Origin: Parvibaculaceae bacterium
GTDB taxonomy: Bacteria > Pseudomonadota > Alphaproteobacteria > Parvibaculales > Parvibaculaceae
Assembly (NCBI GenBank): GCA_028283765.1
Contig: JAPWJY010000008.1
Span: 1,803,001-1,867,000 of the forward strand
Length of the DNA stretch: 64,000 bases
Reading direction: 5' to 3'
Shown here: positions 44,677-53,579 of the stretch, piece by piece
Position numbering within the stretch: position 1 is the first letter of the stretch
How the letters are laid out: each line of letters starts with the position of its first letter
Notes under the pieces: generated by a model
Told to the model about the DNA's origin: nothing
Seen by the model: only the letters and a program-made list of their open reading frames with translations
The model's database searches: none
Position numbers and translations under genes: made by a program

Positions 44677-45435
44677 GTGTCAGAAACCGCAAACAGCACG
44701 TTCGATGCGAAGGAATCACGCGGGCAGGAGTTGCGGGAAAAGAACACGCTCGCCGTCCGCCCCAGAGAAGCGGCCACGCTCATCATTGTGCGCCATGACG
44801 GTCCGCGTCCGCGCATCCTGATGGGCCAGCGCCACGAAAATCATAAATTCATGCCGAACAAGTTCGTCTTTCCCGGCGGCCGTCTCGATGCCGCCGACAC
44901 GCGCATCAAGGCGGTGGAAGATCTTTCGCCCGCAACTCTCGACCGGCTGATGAAGCGGATGCGCGGCAAGCCTTCGCCGTCGCGCGCCCGTGCGCTGGCG
45001 CTCGCCGCCATCCGGGAAACCTTCGAGGAAACGGGCCTCGTGCTCGGCCGCAAGGTGGAAAAGCCCATGACCAGCAAGAACAAGGACTGGGCCGACTATT
45101 TTCTGAACGGGGTCGCGCCCGCGCTTGGCAAGATGGAATTCATCGCCCGGGCGATCACGCCGCCTTACCGCTCGAAGCGTTTCGATACCCGGTTCTTCAT
45201 CGCCGATGCTGAACTGGTGCAGGGTGACCTGCAGGAAACGCGAGGGTCGGGCGAACTGCTTGGCCTGCACTGGCTGACGGTGGACGACGCCAAGGGCCTC
45301 GATCTGCCCAACATCACCCGCGTCATTCTCGATGAACTGGACGAACGCCTTGCCCTGCCCGTCGCGCGGCAAGCCGAACGGCCCGTACCTTTCGTCTTTT
45401 TCCGCAACGGCAACCCCGTGCGCGAACATCTGTGA
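44677..45435 (+). CDS. NUDIX hydrolase (first of two)
   Basis: 252 residues, GTG start with AGGGAGAAGGA upstream. The Nudix box is loosely preserved: FVFPGGRLDAADTRI early and ALALAAIRETFEETGLVLGR with the helix REtxEExG. Insertions separate the Gly part from the RE-EExG helix. It belongs to the long-insert Nudix proteins that act on unknown nucleoside-diphosphate derivatives. The stop overlaps the next gene by one base. Confidence 0.85.
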   Translation: MSETANSTFDAKESRGQELREKNTLAVRPREAATLIIVRHDGPRPRILMGQRHENHKFMPNKFVFPGGRLDAADTRIKAVEDLSPATLDRLMKRMRGKPSPSRARALALAAIRETFEETGLVLGRKVEKPMTSKNKDWADYFLNGVAPALGKMEFIARAITPPYRSKRFDTRFFIADAELVQGDLQETRGSGELLGLHWLTVDDAKGLDLPNITRVILDELDERLALPVARQAERPVPFVFFRNGNPVREHL

Positions 45436-46103
45436 TGGATGCCATCCCCGAACGTCCGCGCGCCGTCAGGCCGCGCCATGCGGCCAGCCTCGTCCTGATC
45501 GATTCATCGGGCGAGGAGCCGTGCATCCTGATGGGCCGGCGTCATGCGCGCATGAAATTTATCCCCGACGCCTTCGTCTTCCCCGGTGGCAAGCTCGATC
45601 CGGGCGATCTGCTGGCGCAACCGGCAACGCCGCTGCGCGATGCCACCATGAAGGCGCTGAATGCGGCGGGCACGCGCACGCCGCTTGCCACCGCGCTCGC
45701 TCTTGCCGCCGTGCGCGAGACCTTCGAGGAAACGGGCCTGATGCTCTCCGCCCCGGGCCATCCGGGCGTGGGCAAGGGCTGGGAGGGGTTCGCCGGGGCC
45801 GGACATGCCGCTGCGCTCGATGGGCTCGATTTCATCGCCCGTGCCATTACGCCCGCCAGCAGCCCGATCCGGTTTCATGCCCGCTTCTTTTCCGCCGCCG
45901 CCCCGCAGGCCCGTGGCTCTCTTCAGGGTAGCGGCGAACTCCTCGATCTGGACTGGTATCCGCTTTCGCAGGCGCTGAAACTGCCCCTGATAGATGTTAC
46001 GGAATTTGTGCTAGAAGAAGTCGCAAAACGCGCGGCCGGGTCGGAGCGTCCCCGTCCGCCTCTCTATTCCTACCGAAACGAACGACCGCTCGTTCGCGGC
46101 TGA
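45435..46103 (+). CDS. NUDIX hydrolase (second of two)
   Basis: 222 residues, a tandem paralogue of the preceding gene (FVFPGGKLDPGDLL, ALALAAVRETFEETGLMLSA, ITPASSPIRFHARFF). The ATG at 45435 overlaps the upstream TGA (TGATG); a GTG three bases earlier is less likely. Both lie upstream of an MFS gene. Substrate unknown. Confidence 0.85.
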   Translation: MDAIPERPRAVRPRHAASLVLIDSSGEEPCILMGRRHARMKFIPDAFVFPGGKLDPGDLLAQPATPLRDATMKALNAAGTRTPLATALALAAVRETFEETGLMLSAPGHPGVGKGWEGFAGAGHAAALDGLDFIARAITPASSPIRFHARFFSAAAPQARGSLQGSGELLDLDWYPLSQALKLPLIDVTEFVLEEVAKRAAGSERPRPPLYSYRNERPLVRG

Positions 46104-46129
46104 GCCGCCCAAAAACCCTGAGAAATTTC

Positions 46130-47317
46130 ATGGCTGAAGGACAAACCTTCCCGGCCGGCAGCTCCGTTTTGACGCCCAGAGAACGCCGCAGCAGCCTGAT
46201 CGCGGTCATCGCCTGCATCACCGTAACAGGCCTCTCGCTCGGCGCGACGATGCCCCTGTTGTCGATCTCGCTCGCCAGTCAGGGCGTATCGAGCAGCCTG
46301 ATCGGCCTCAACACGGCCATGCCGCAGATCGCCAACCTGATGATCACGCCGTTCATCCCCCGGCTGCTTCGGCGCTACGGGGTCATGAAATTTCTGATCA
46401 CCGCAGTGCTGATTTCGGCCTGCGCCGTACCGACATTCTATCTCATCCCCAATCTAGGAGCCTGGTTCGTCATCCGCTTCGTGATGGGTTTTGGCGGCAC
46501 GGGCCTCTTCGTCGTTTCCGAGTTCTGGATCAACCAGCTGGCCACCCAGGAGAACCGGGGCAAGCTGATGGGGCTTTACGGAACGATTCTCTCCTGCGGC
46601 TTCGCGCTGGGCCCCTTCCTGCTCATCTTCACCGGCCACAAGGGCTTTTTGCCCTTTGCCATGATCGGCGGCATCTCGCTCTTCGGCCTTGTGCCGCTCG
46701 TCCTGTTCGGTTCGGGACTGACCCCGAAAATCGAGGGCCGGCCGAAGCACAGTTTCATCGCCATCCTGTTCGCCGCCCCGGCGGCAACCCTGGCGGGTCT
46801 CGTCTACGGGGCAACGGAAACCGACATCTTCAATCTCCTGCCGGTCTATGCCCTGCGGTCCGGCCATACCGAGCAGATGGCGGCCCTGATCCTCTCCGTC
46901 TTTGCCGCGGGCAACATCTTCTGCCAGATGCCGCTCGGCTATATCGCCGACAAGATGAACAAGCGGCTTCTCCTGTTGATCTGCGCTTCCGCCGGGCTTG
47001 CGGGCACCATCGCCATGCCCTTCGCCATCCATTCGGTCTGGACGTTTGTTCCTGTTTTATTCCTTTACGGGGGCGTGGTCGCCGGGCTTTATTCCGTTGG
47101 TCTGACCTATCTGGGCGAGCGCTTCCGGGGGGCGGATCTGGCGGCAGCCAATTCGGCCTTCGTGATGATGTACGCCATGGGCGCCCTGACGATTCCCCCC
47201 CTTTCCGGCATCGCCATGGACTGGTGGGATCCCCATGGCCTGATGCTGGTCATGGGCGCGATCTGCCTCGTCTATATCGTGATTGCCGGGGTTCGCGCAC
47301 TGGGCAACCGGGGGTGA
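46130..47317 (+). CDS. MFS transporter
   Basis: A 395-residue major facilitator protein with twelve hydrophobic segments. MFS-typical parts are LIGLNTAMPQIANLMITPFI, FVIRFVMGFGGTGLFVVSEF, LMGLYGTILSCGFALGP and LGERFRGADLAAANSAFVMM. It resembles the MFS gene at 5856-7019, so the two may be paralogues. It is often found next to rpmG in alphaproteobacteria. Substrate unknown. Confidence 0.88.
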   Translation: MAEGQTFPAGSSVLTPRERRSSLIAVIACITVTGLSLGATMPLLSISLASQGVSSSLIGLNTAMPQIANLMITPFIPRLLRRYGVMKFLITAVLISACAVPTFYLIPNLGAWFVIRFVMGFGGTGLFVVSEFWINQLATQENRGKLMGLYGTILSCGFALGPFLLIFTGHKGFLPFAMIGGISLFGLVPLVLFGSGLTPKIEGRPKHSFIAILFAAPAATLAGLVYGATETDIFNLLPVYALRSGHTEQMAALILSVFAAGNIFCQMPLGYIADKMNKRLLLLICASAGLAGTIAMPFAIHSVWTFVPVLFLYGGVVAGLYSVGLTYLGERFRGADLAAANSAFVMMYAMGALTIPPLSGIAMDWWDPHGLMLVMGAICLVYIVIAGVRALGNRG

Positions 47318-47441
47318 ATGGCGCTCACCCCTTGACTTCCCCCCCTGCCTGAGTAGGCTGCGCCAAATTCGCATATGCGGTGATATGTTTCATGGCGCGC
47401 GCCAGGGTGCGCTGCGCCTCAACTTCTAAGGATTTGGTCCC

Positions 47442-47609
47442 ATGGCGAAGCCAGCCACCATCAAGATCAAGCTTGAAAGCGAAGAAGGCACGGGCTCGTT
47501 CTACGTGACCCGCAAGAACTCACGCACCAAGACCGACAAGCTCGTGATGCGCAAATACGATCCCAAGCTGCGCAAGCATGTGAACTTCAAGGAAACGAAG
47601 ATCAAGTAA
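47442..47609 (+). CDS. rpmG: 50S ribosomal protein L33
   Basis: The 55-residue protein begins [20 protein letters not shown] and continues [20 protein letters not shown] to a basic C-terminal end, [11 protein letters not shown]. This is the standard bacterial L33 of the type lacking the zinc Cys. Too short for most gene finders but unmistakable. A terminator follows at 47648. Confidence 0.97.
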   Translation: MAKPATIKIKLESEEGTGSFYVTRKNSRTKTDKLVMRKYDPKLRKHVNFKETKIK

Positions 47610-47647
47610 GCTCTGGCGGCAACGCAGGCAGCTTGAGATTTCCATGG

Positions 47648-47684
47648 AACGGCGGACCTCGTGAAAGCGGGGTGCGCCGTTTTC
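47648..47684 (+). terminator. Rho-independent terminator after rpmG
   Basis: AACGGCGG near 47648-47655 pairs with GCGCCGTT near 47674-47681 (one mismatch in the stem) and is followed by TTTCC. It sits 38 bases beyond the rpmG stop, before DUF3572. Confidence 0.7.
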
Positions 47685-47745
47685 CGTTGGGCTGGCCACC
47701 CCCGGCATGACAAGCTGAAGCATAATAATAAACGGAGATCGGCCC

Positions 47746-48036
47746 ATGGCGTTGCCCGCCAACAAGGATCAGGCGCTCGTTTACGCCTTGCAGGCCCTGC
47801 AATATGTGGCGGGCGACGAAGAACTGCTGGACCGGTTCATCGCCCTGACCGGGCTTGGCTACGAGGAACTGCGCGAACGGGCGGGCGAGCCCGAGACGCT
47901 CGCCGCCGTGATGGATTTCGTCCTCTTTCAGGATGAAACGATTATCGCCGTCGCCAGCGCCCTGTCCGTGCGTCCGGAAGACATGCTGGGCATCCGCAAC
48001 GCCCTGCCGGGCAATTTCGAGGTACGCGAGATATGA
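47746..48036 (+). CDS. DUF3572 family protein
   Basis: 96 residues, all helical, with QALQYVAGDEELLDRFIALT and MDFVLFQDETIIAVASALSV. DUF3572 is a small alphaproteobacterial family of unknown function, usually near divK-pleD and dinB. In this window it follows rpmG and shares 4 bases with the HAD-type gene downstream. Confidence 0.88.
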   Translation: MALPANKDQALVYALQALQYVAGDEELLDRFIALTGLGYEELRERAGEPETLAAVMDFVLFQDETIIAVASALSVRPEDMLGIRNALPGNFEVREI

Positions 48037-48719
48037 GCGCCGACAGCCTGCCGCCGGAACTGGAAGACGACATCATCGCGCAGATCGACGCCATCGATCT
48101 CGTGCGCGGCCGTCCCCTGCTCATATCGGATGCCGACGAGGTGCTGCTCCAGTTCTGCGTCGGGCTTGAGCGCTATCTGGAGACGCAGGGCCTCTGGCTC
48201 GATCTCCAGAGCTATGCGCTGACCGGCAATATCAAGCGCCGTTCCGACAATATCGCCGTCCCGACCACTGAAGTGCCCGCACTGCTGGAAGCCTTTTTCA
48301 CCTCGGAAGCGAGCCAGCTTGAAGCCGTGAGCGGGGCCAGCGACGCGCTGCTCGCGCTCGCGGACCGCGTCCAGATCGTGGTGCTGACCAATGTGCCCGG
48401 CGGCCAGCGGCATATCCGGGCAGCAAGCCTTGCCGAACAGGGCATGCCCTACCCTGTCATCGCCAACAAGGGCCTCAAGGGCGCGGCCGTGAAGCGGCTG
48501 GCGGCGCGGGTGGAAGCGCCCGTTTTCTTTCTCGACGACATTCCCCACAATCTGGCTTCCGTCGCCGGCGCGCACGACGACGCCACCCTGATCCATTTCA
48601 TCGCGGACAAGCGGCTGGCAAAACTTATCCCCCCCAGCAAGCACAGCCACTTCCACACCAGCGACTGGAACGATGCCCGCGGTTTCATCGAACGGCATCT
48701 CGATAAACTCGGGCATTGA
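48033..48719 (+). CDS. HAD-superfamily hydrolase-like protein
   Basis: 228 residues with the four HAD motifs in order: LLISDADEVLLQF (nucleophile region), VVLTNVPGG (Thr), NKGLKGAAVKRL (Lys) and FFLDDIPHNLASV (Asp pair). The start overlaps the DUF3572 stop by 4 bases. Substrate unknown; phosphatase activity inferred from motifs. Confidence 0.8.
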   Translation: MSADSLPPELEDDIIAQIDAIDLVRGRPLLISDADEVLLQFCVGLERYLETQGLWLDLQSYALTGNIKRRSDNIAVPTTEVPALLEAFFTSEASQLEAVSGASDALLALADRVQIVVLTNVPGGQRHIRAASLAEQGMPYPVIANKGLKGAAVKRLAARVEAPVFFLDDIPHNLASVAGAHDDATLIHFIADKRLAKLIPPSKHSHFHTSDWNDARGFIERHLDKLGH

Positions 48720-48729
48720 ACGGTCTCAC

Positions 48730-49644
48730 ATGCGGATCGGGATCGACATGGGCGGCACCAAGATCGAGGGCATCGCTCTGGGGGCGGATGGCGAAGAACG
48801 CGCCCGCCTGCGGATACCCTCGCCACGCGACGATTATGGAGCGACGCTCAAGGCCGTTTGCCAGCTTGTCCATGCCCTTGAGACTGAAACCGGCGCATCA
48901 GCGGCCAGCATCGGCCTTGGCATTCCAGGCAGCCTGTCGCTGGCGACGGGCCTGATCCGGAACGCGAACAGCACCTGGCTGAACGGCCACCCCTTTGACC
49001 GCGACATTGCAGAGGCGCTGGGCCGCCCGGTCCGCGTCGCCAATGATGCCGACTGCTTCACGCTTTCCGAAGCCAGCGACGGCGCGGCAGCGGGCGCACG
49101 CTCGGTCTTTGGCGTGATCCTCGGCACCGGCGTCGGCGGCGGCATCATGATCGAAGGCAGGCTCCTTGCCGGGCGCAACGCCATTGCCGGGGAATGGGGC
49201 CACAATCCGCTCCCCTGGCCCCGCGACGAGGAGCGCCCCGGCCCTCCCTGCTATTGCGGCAAGCATGGCTGCATCGAAACATGGATCTCGGGGCCCGGCC
49301 TTGAGGCCGACCATGCGCGCGTGACCGGCGAAACGCGATCCGCCCCGGAAATCGTGGAAGCCGCATCCCATGGGGACAGCAAGACCCATGACACCATCGC
49401 CCGTTATGCCGACAGGCTCGCCCGCGGTCTTGCCACCATCATCAACGTGCTGGACCCGGACATTATCGTGCTGGGCGGTGGCCTCTCCAATATCGCCCCG
49501 CTCTACGAGCTTGTGCCCGCCCTTCTTCCCCACCATGTATTTTCGGATCGGGTCGATACCCGGATTGTGAAGAACCGGCATGGCGACTCCTCGGGCGTGC
49601 GGGGCGCCGCATGGCTATGGCCCGCCGGGGAGGCTGCCGGATGA
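48730..49644 (+). CDS. ROK-family sugar kinase (fructokinase or N-acetylglucosamine-kinase like)
   Basis: The 304-residue kinase starts [17 protein letters not shown] (phosphate-binding loop) and has [33 protein letters not shown] (catalytic Asp region) and [20 protein letters not shown]. The zinc loop [15 protein letters not shown] and GEWGHNPLP follow. Substrate is not determined by the sequence. The stop overlaps the dinB start. Confidence 0.9.
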   Translation: MRIGIDMGGTKIEGIALGADGEERARLRIPSPRDDYGATLKAVCQLVHALETETGASAASIGLGIPGSLSLATGLIRNANSTWLNGHPFDRDIAEALGRPVRVANDADCFTLSEASDGAAAGARSVFGVILGTGVGGGIMIEGRLLAGRNAIAGEWGHNPLPWPRDEERPGPPCYCGKHGCIETWISGPGLEADHARVTGETRSAPEIVEAASHGDSKTHDTIARYADRLARGLATIINVLDPDIIVLGGGLSNIAPLYELVPALLPHHVFSDRVDTRIVKNRHGDSSGVRGAAWLWPAGEAAG

Positions 49645-50897
49645 GCGAGGGGATATGCCGGGACTGTCTGGCCCTTGTGTCGCCGGATGCGCGGCGCTGC
49701 CCCGTGTGTGGCCACCCGCGCCTCCTCTTCCATCCCGAATTGCACGACCTCACCATCGCCCACATGGATTGCGATGCTTTCTACGCCACCGTGGAAAAGC
49801 GCGATAATCCCGAGCTTCTGGACAAGCCGCTGATCGTGGGCGGCGGCAAGCGCGGCGTGGTCAGCGCCGCCTGCTATATCGCCCGCACCTATGGCGTGCG
49901 CTCCGCCATGCCGATGTTCAAGGCGCTCAAAGCCTGCCCTCATGCCGTCGTCATACCACCTGACATTGCGAAATATGCGCGGGTCGGCCGCGAGGTGCGC
50001 AATCTGATGCTTGAGACGACACCTCTGGTGGAGCCGCTTTCCATCGACGAGGCTTTCCTCGATCTGACGGGGACGGAGCGCCTGCATCATGCCAGCGCGG
50101 CTGTGACGCTGGCGCGCCTTGCCCGGCGCATCCAGAACGAGATCGGCGTCAGCGTCTCCATCGGCCTCAGCTTCAACAAGTTTCTGGCCAAGACCGCATC
50201 CGACCTCGACAAGCCCCGGGGTTTTTCAATCATCGGGCGTACCGGCGTGATGGAATTTCTGGCTGCGAAGCCGGTCTCCTTCATCTGGGGCGTGGGCAAG
50301 TCGCTGGAGGCGAAACTCGCCCGCGACGGCATCACCAGCATCGCGCAATTGCAGCGCATGGACGAGCACACCCTCATGGTGCGCTACGGGGCCATGGGCA
50401 CGCGCCTCCACCGTCTGTCGCGCGGCCTCGACAGCCGCGACGTTTCCCCGGACCGGGAAACGAAAAGCATCTCCGCCGAAACCACGTTTCTGGACGATGT
50501 GTGCGATGAAAAGAAGCTGGACGCCACCTTGTGGCGGCTGTGCGAAAAGCTCTCCACCCGCGCCAAGGCCCAGCAACTGGCAGGCAAAACCGTGGTGCTG
50601 AAGCTGAAGACCGCCGATTTCAGCCTGCGCACCCGCAGCCTGACCCTGCCCGATCCGACGCAACTGGCCGAAACCATCTATCGCGCCGCCCACCCGCTGT
50701 TGTTGAAGGAAGCGGACGGCACGGCGTTTCGCCTGATCGGCATCGGCATTTCATCGCTCTGCGATCCGGCCGGGGCCGATCCGCTCGACATGTTCGACCC
50801 CGATGCGGAAAAGCGCGCCGTGATCGAGCGCACGATCGATCAGGTGCGCGAGAAATTCGGCCCAGGTGCCATCGGCAAGGGCCGGGGCCGGACCTGA
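49641..50897 (+). CDS. dinB: DNA polymerase IV (Y family) with N-terminal zinc-ribbon extension
   Basis: 418 residues. The start at 49641 overlaps the ROK stop and gives a zinc-ribbon-like extension [20 protein letters not shown] before the polymerase. Then the Y-family signature: [20 protein letters not shown] (Asp), [13 protein letters not shown] (Asp/Glu), [20 protein letters not shown] and a little-finger domain ending [18 protein letters not shown] with a VREKFG segment. This form occurs in alphaproteobacteria and does error-prone translesion synthesis. Confidence 0.94.
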   Translation: MSEGICRDCLALVSPDARRCPVCGHPRLLFHPELHDLTIAHMDCDAFYATVEKRDNPELLDKPLIVGGGKRGVVSAACYIARTYGVRSAMPMFKALKACPHAVVIPPDIAKYARVGREVRNLMLETTPLVEPLSIDEAFLDLTGTERLHHASAAVTLARLARRIQNEIGVSVSIGLSFNKFLAKTASDLDKPRGFSIIGRTGVMEFLAAKPVSFIWGVGKSLEAKLARDGITSIAQLQRMDEHTLMVRYGAMGTRLHRLSRGLDSRDVSPDRETKSISAETTFLDDVCDEKKLDATLWRLCEKLSTRAKAQQLAGKTVVLKLKTADFSLRTRSLTLPDPTQLAETIYRAAHPLLLKEADGTAFRLIGIGISSLCDPAGADPLDMFDPDAEKRAVIERTIDQVREKFGPGAIGKGRGRT

Positions 50898-50900
50898 TCG

Positions 50901-51776
50901 TCAGCAGGCGTCGCGCTTGTGATATTTGACTTCGCGCAGCTTGCCCAGCAGGGCAAAATCGCCATCATCGAGCCGCAGGCTGCTCAGCACGCCATTGGGG
51001 AACAGACGATAGGTTTCCTGAAAATCCGGCGCGCCATCGGCGTTGCCGCCCCGTGCGAAATAGCTGAGCGACACCGGCCACGCCTCCAGCGTCTTGATCT
51101 GCGCGCCCGCTTCCGCACCGCTGATTTTCGCGTCGATGGCGTCCGCGCTGGCAGGCTTCGATGGTGTGATCACGGCGGTCAGGTCATAGATGTTGCGATT
51201 GTCCGTGCCATCGAACACCGGCGCTGTAACAAGGTGCTGGCCCTGCCGGGCCGCACGCTCGATGGCAAGGGTCATCGCCATGGGGAAAAGCACATTGCCC
51301 GGCAAATCCAGATGCTCCCCGTCGGGATCATCATAGGTGACGACGACCTTGTCGCCCTCCTTCGCCGCCGTGCCTGACAGCGTGTCAGTGATGCTGCCAT
51401 CCTCATAAAGCGTAAAATTGAATCGGTAGCGGCTGCCGTCAAGCGCCTCCCAGGTGCTCAGGCGCAAATCCTTGGTGCCGCTGTTTCCGCCCGAATCGAT
51501 CACCCGGGTGACAAGCCGCTGGTTGACCGTATAGCCGCCGCAGGCCTGCCCGCCGCGCCAGTCGACCACCATCCGGCCATCGACAGCCGAGATGTCGTCG
51601 GAAGCGGAAGCCGGATCGAGCGAAAGATCATAAACGGAGAGGTGCGGCTGAAAGGCGGCCGCCACATCCTCCACCTCGGCCGCCCCCATGGGTCCACTGG
51701 AAAGAATGCACAGGCATGCCACCAGCGCCGCCATCCGGCCGCCTGCTTTCGTCCCCACCCAACGCATATAAGCCAT
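50901..51776 (-). CDS. eipB: EipB/DUF1849 periplasmic envelope protein
   Basis: About 291 residues from M at 51776 (or 51767). A signal peptide with the hydrophobic core MAALVACLCILSSGPMGAAE precedes a mature beta-rich part: YDLSLDPASASDDISAVDGR then GGQACGGYTVNQRLVTR, STWEALDGSRYRFNFTLYED and a C-terminal Cys that can pair with the GGQAC Cys. EipB proteins maintain envelope integrity in Brucella and relatives. The gene converges with dinB 3 bases away. Confidence 0.85.
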   Translation of the reverse strand: MAYMRWVGTKAGGRMAALVACLCILSSGPMGAAEVEDVAAAFQPHLSVYDLSLDPASASDDISAVDGRMVVDWRGGQACGGYTVNQRLVTRVIDSGGNSGTKDLRLSTWEALDGSRYRFNFTLYEDGSITDTLSGTAAKEGDKVVVTYDDPDGEHLDLPGNVLFPMAMTLAIERAARQGQHLVTAPVFDGTDNRNIYDLTAVITPSKPASADAIDAKISGAEAGAQIKTLEAWPVSLSYFARGGNADGAPDFQETYRLFPNGVLSSLRLDDGDFALLGKLREVKYHKRDAC

Positions 51777-51932
51777 TCCAGGCGACTCGTTTGTCACAAG
51801 ATGATCATGTGCAGCATATAGCACTGAATTGGGGATTTGCCTCCTGAGGGGGAATAAAGAGCGGAGAAAGAAAGGCCTGTCGCCCCTTTCCCACACAATG
51901 GGAGTCCGGGGGAAGCCTGAATCCGCCCCGGC

Positions 51933-52979
51933 TCAGTCCGCAAGCGGTTCGCCGGCCGGTTGCTGCTGGGTGATGCAATGGATGCAGCCGCCGCCGAGCG
52001 AGATTTCAAAGCCCGGCACCGGGGATATTTTCCGGTCCGGAAAGACCTCGCCCAGAATCTTGACCGCCCGCTCATCATTGGGATCGTCGAATACGGGCAC
52101 GACAATGCCGCCATTGGCGAAATAGAAATTGATGTAGGACTGGCACAGCCGCCCGCCTCCGGCGCGTTGCAGATTGCGGCTGGGCATCGGCACCTCAATG
52201 ACCTCAAGGGGACGCCCCTGGGCATCGCGGGCGCGGGCCAGACGCTCGGCATTATCCGCCATGCGGGCATAATTGGCGTCATTATGATCGTCCGGCATGG
52301 CCAGCAGCACCGTGCCGGGCCGGGCGAAGCAGGCGATCATGTCGACATGGCCGTCGGTCTCGTCATCCTCAAGGCCGCGATCAAGCCAGATGATCTTGCT
52401 GACGCCCAGATATAGCGCGAGATTCTGCTCGATTTCCTGCTTCGTAAGATGGGGATTCCGGTTCGGGTTGAGCAGGCATTCCTCGGTGGTCAGCAGCGTG
52501 CCCTGCCCGTCCACACAGATCGAACCGCCTTCGAGAATCTGGGGGCCGCGATATTTGCGCATACCCAGATTCTTGAGGATTTCGCCACCCACCCGCTCGT
52601 CATTGGTCCAGGGCGCGAACTTGCCGCCCCAGGCGTTGAACTTCCAGTGCACACCGCCGACCTTGCCCGCGCCATCGGTGAGAAAGATGGGGCCGGAATC
52701 GCGCGCCCACGAATCGTCGATCTCGATCACGACCATGTCGACGCCACGGCCGCAGGCGAGCCGCGCCTGGGCCTCGTCTTCCGGGTTGACCACCATCGAC
52801 ACCGGCTCGAACTCGGCGATGGCGCGCGCTACCCGCGCATAGGCCATGTAAGTTTCAGGAAAGCGCTCGCCCCAGATGTCGCCCCGGGTCGGCCATTGCA
52901 TCCAGCAGCGGGCATGGGGTGCCCATTCAGCGGGCATATAAAGGCCGTCGTCTGCCGGGGTGCGAATGGGAGCCTTCAT
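51933..52979 (-). CDS. aguA: Agmatine deiminase
   Basis: Converts agmatine to N-carbamoylputrescine. 348 residues of the peptidyl-arginine-deiminase fold: PAEWAPHARCWMQWPTR, DDSWARDSGPIFLTDGAG, LEGGSICVDGQGTLLTTEEC, DETDGHVDMIACFARPG with His and Asp, and GGGCIHCITQQQPAGEP with the catalytic Cys. All catalytic residues are present. It diverges from ridA. Confidence 0.93.
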   Translation of the reverse strand: MKAPIRTPADDGLYMPAEWAPHARCWMQWPTRGDIWGERFPETYMAYARVARAIAEFEPVSMVVNPEDEAQARLACGRGVDMVVIEIDDSWARDSGPIFLTDGAGKVGGVHWKFNAWGGKFAPWTNDERVGGEILKNLGMRKYRGPQILEGGSICVDGQGTLLTTEECLLNPNRNPHLTKQEIEQNLALYLGVSKIIWLDRGLEDDETDGHVDMIACFARPGTVLLAMPDDHNDANYARMADNAERLARARDAQGRPLEVIEVPMPSRNLQRAGGGRLCQSYINFYFANGGIVVPVFDDPNDERAVKILGEVFPDRKISPVPGFEISLGGGCIHCITQQQPAGEPLAD

Positions 52980-53111
52980 CTTGTTACACTTTCTTCAGGT
53001 TCGTCCGGCTGCCACGGACGGGCTGGCGTTGCAGGATATTGGAAGATAGCGATACCCTCTCCCGCGCGGCCAGCGCTTTCAACGGCCGCAATCAAGAAAT
53101 CGAGGAATGAA

Positions 53112-53579
53112 ATGGCCGGACGTATCGAAACAAGGCTCAAGGAACTGGAAATCACGCTGCCGGAGCCGCGCGGCGCAGCGGGAAACTATGTTCCCTACGT
53201 GGTCGCCGGAAGCCTCGTTTTCATCGCCGGGCAGGTGCCTGCCGGGCCCGCAGGCCTTGAATTTCAGGGCAAGCTCGGGGCCGGGCTTTCGGTGGAACAG
53301 GGCCAGCAGGCGGCGCGGCTCTGCGCGCTCAATATCCTCGCCCAGTTGCGCCTCGCCTGCGAAGGCGATTTCGAGCGCGTCCGGCGCTGCGTCAAGATCG
53401 GCGGCTTCGTCAATGCGACGCCTGACTTCGAGCAGCATCCGGCCGTCATCAACGGGGCGTCCGATCTGATCGTGTCTGTGCTGGGCGACACCGGCAAACA
53501 TGCCCGCTTCGCCGTGGGAGCTCCCAGTCTGCCCTTCAATGTGGCGGTGGAGGTTGACGCCGTGTTCGAGATCGCCTGA
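53112..53579 (+). CDS. RidA/YjgF-family enamine/imine deaminase
   Basis: 155 residues, start MAGRIETRLKELEI. It has LPEPRGAAGNYVPYVVAGSL, FIAGQVPAG, GQQAARLCALNILAQLRLAC and GKHARFAVGAPSLPFNVAVE, typical of the longer RidA subfamily. RidA proteins remove reactive enamines. A strong ribosome site (GAGGAATG) precedes the ATG. The stop overlaps the following gene by one base. Confidence 0.88.
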   Translation: MAGRIETRLKELEITLPEPRGAAGNYVPYVVAGSLVFIAGQVPAGPAGLEFQGKLGAGLSVEQGQQAARLCALNILAQLRLACEGDFERVRRCVKIGGFVNATPDFEQHPAVINGASDLIVSVLGDTGKHARFAVGAPSLPFNVAVEVDAVFEIA

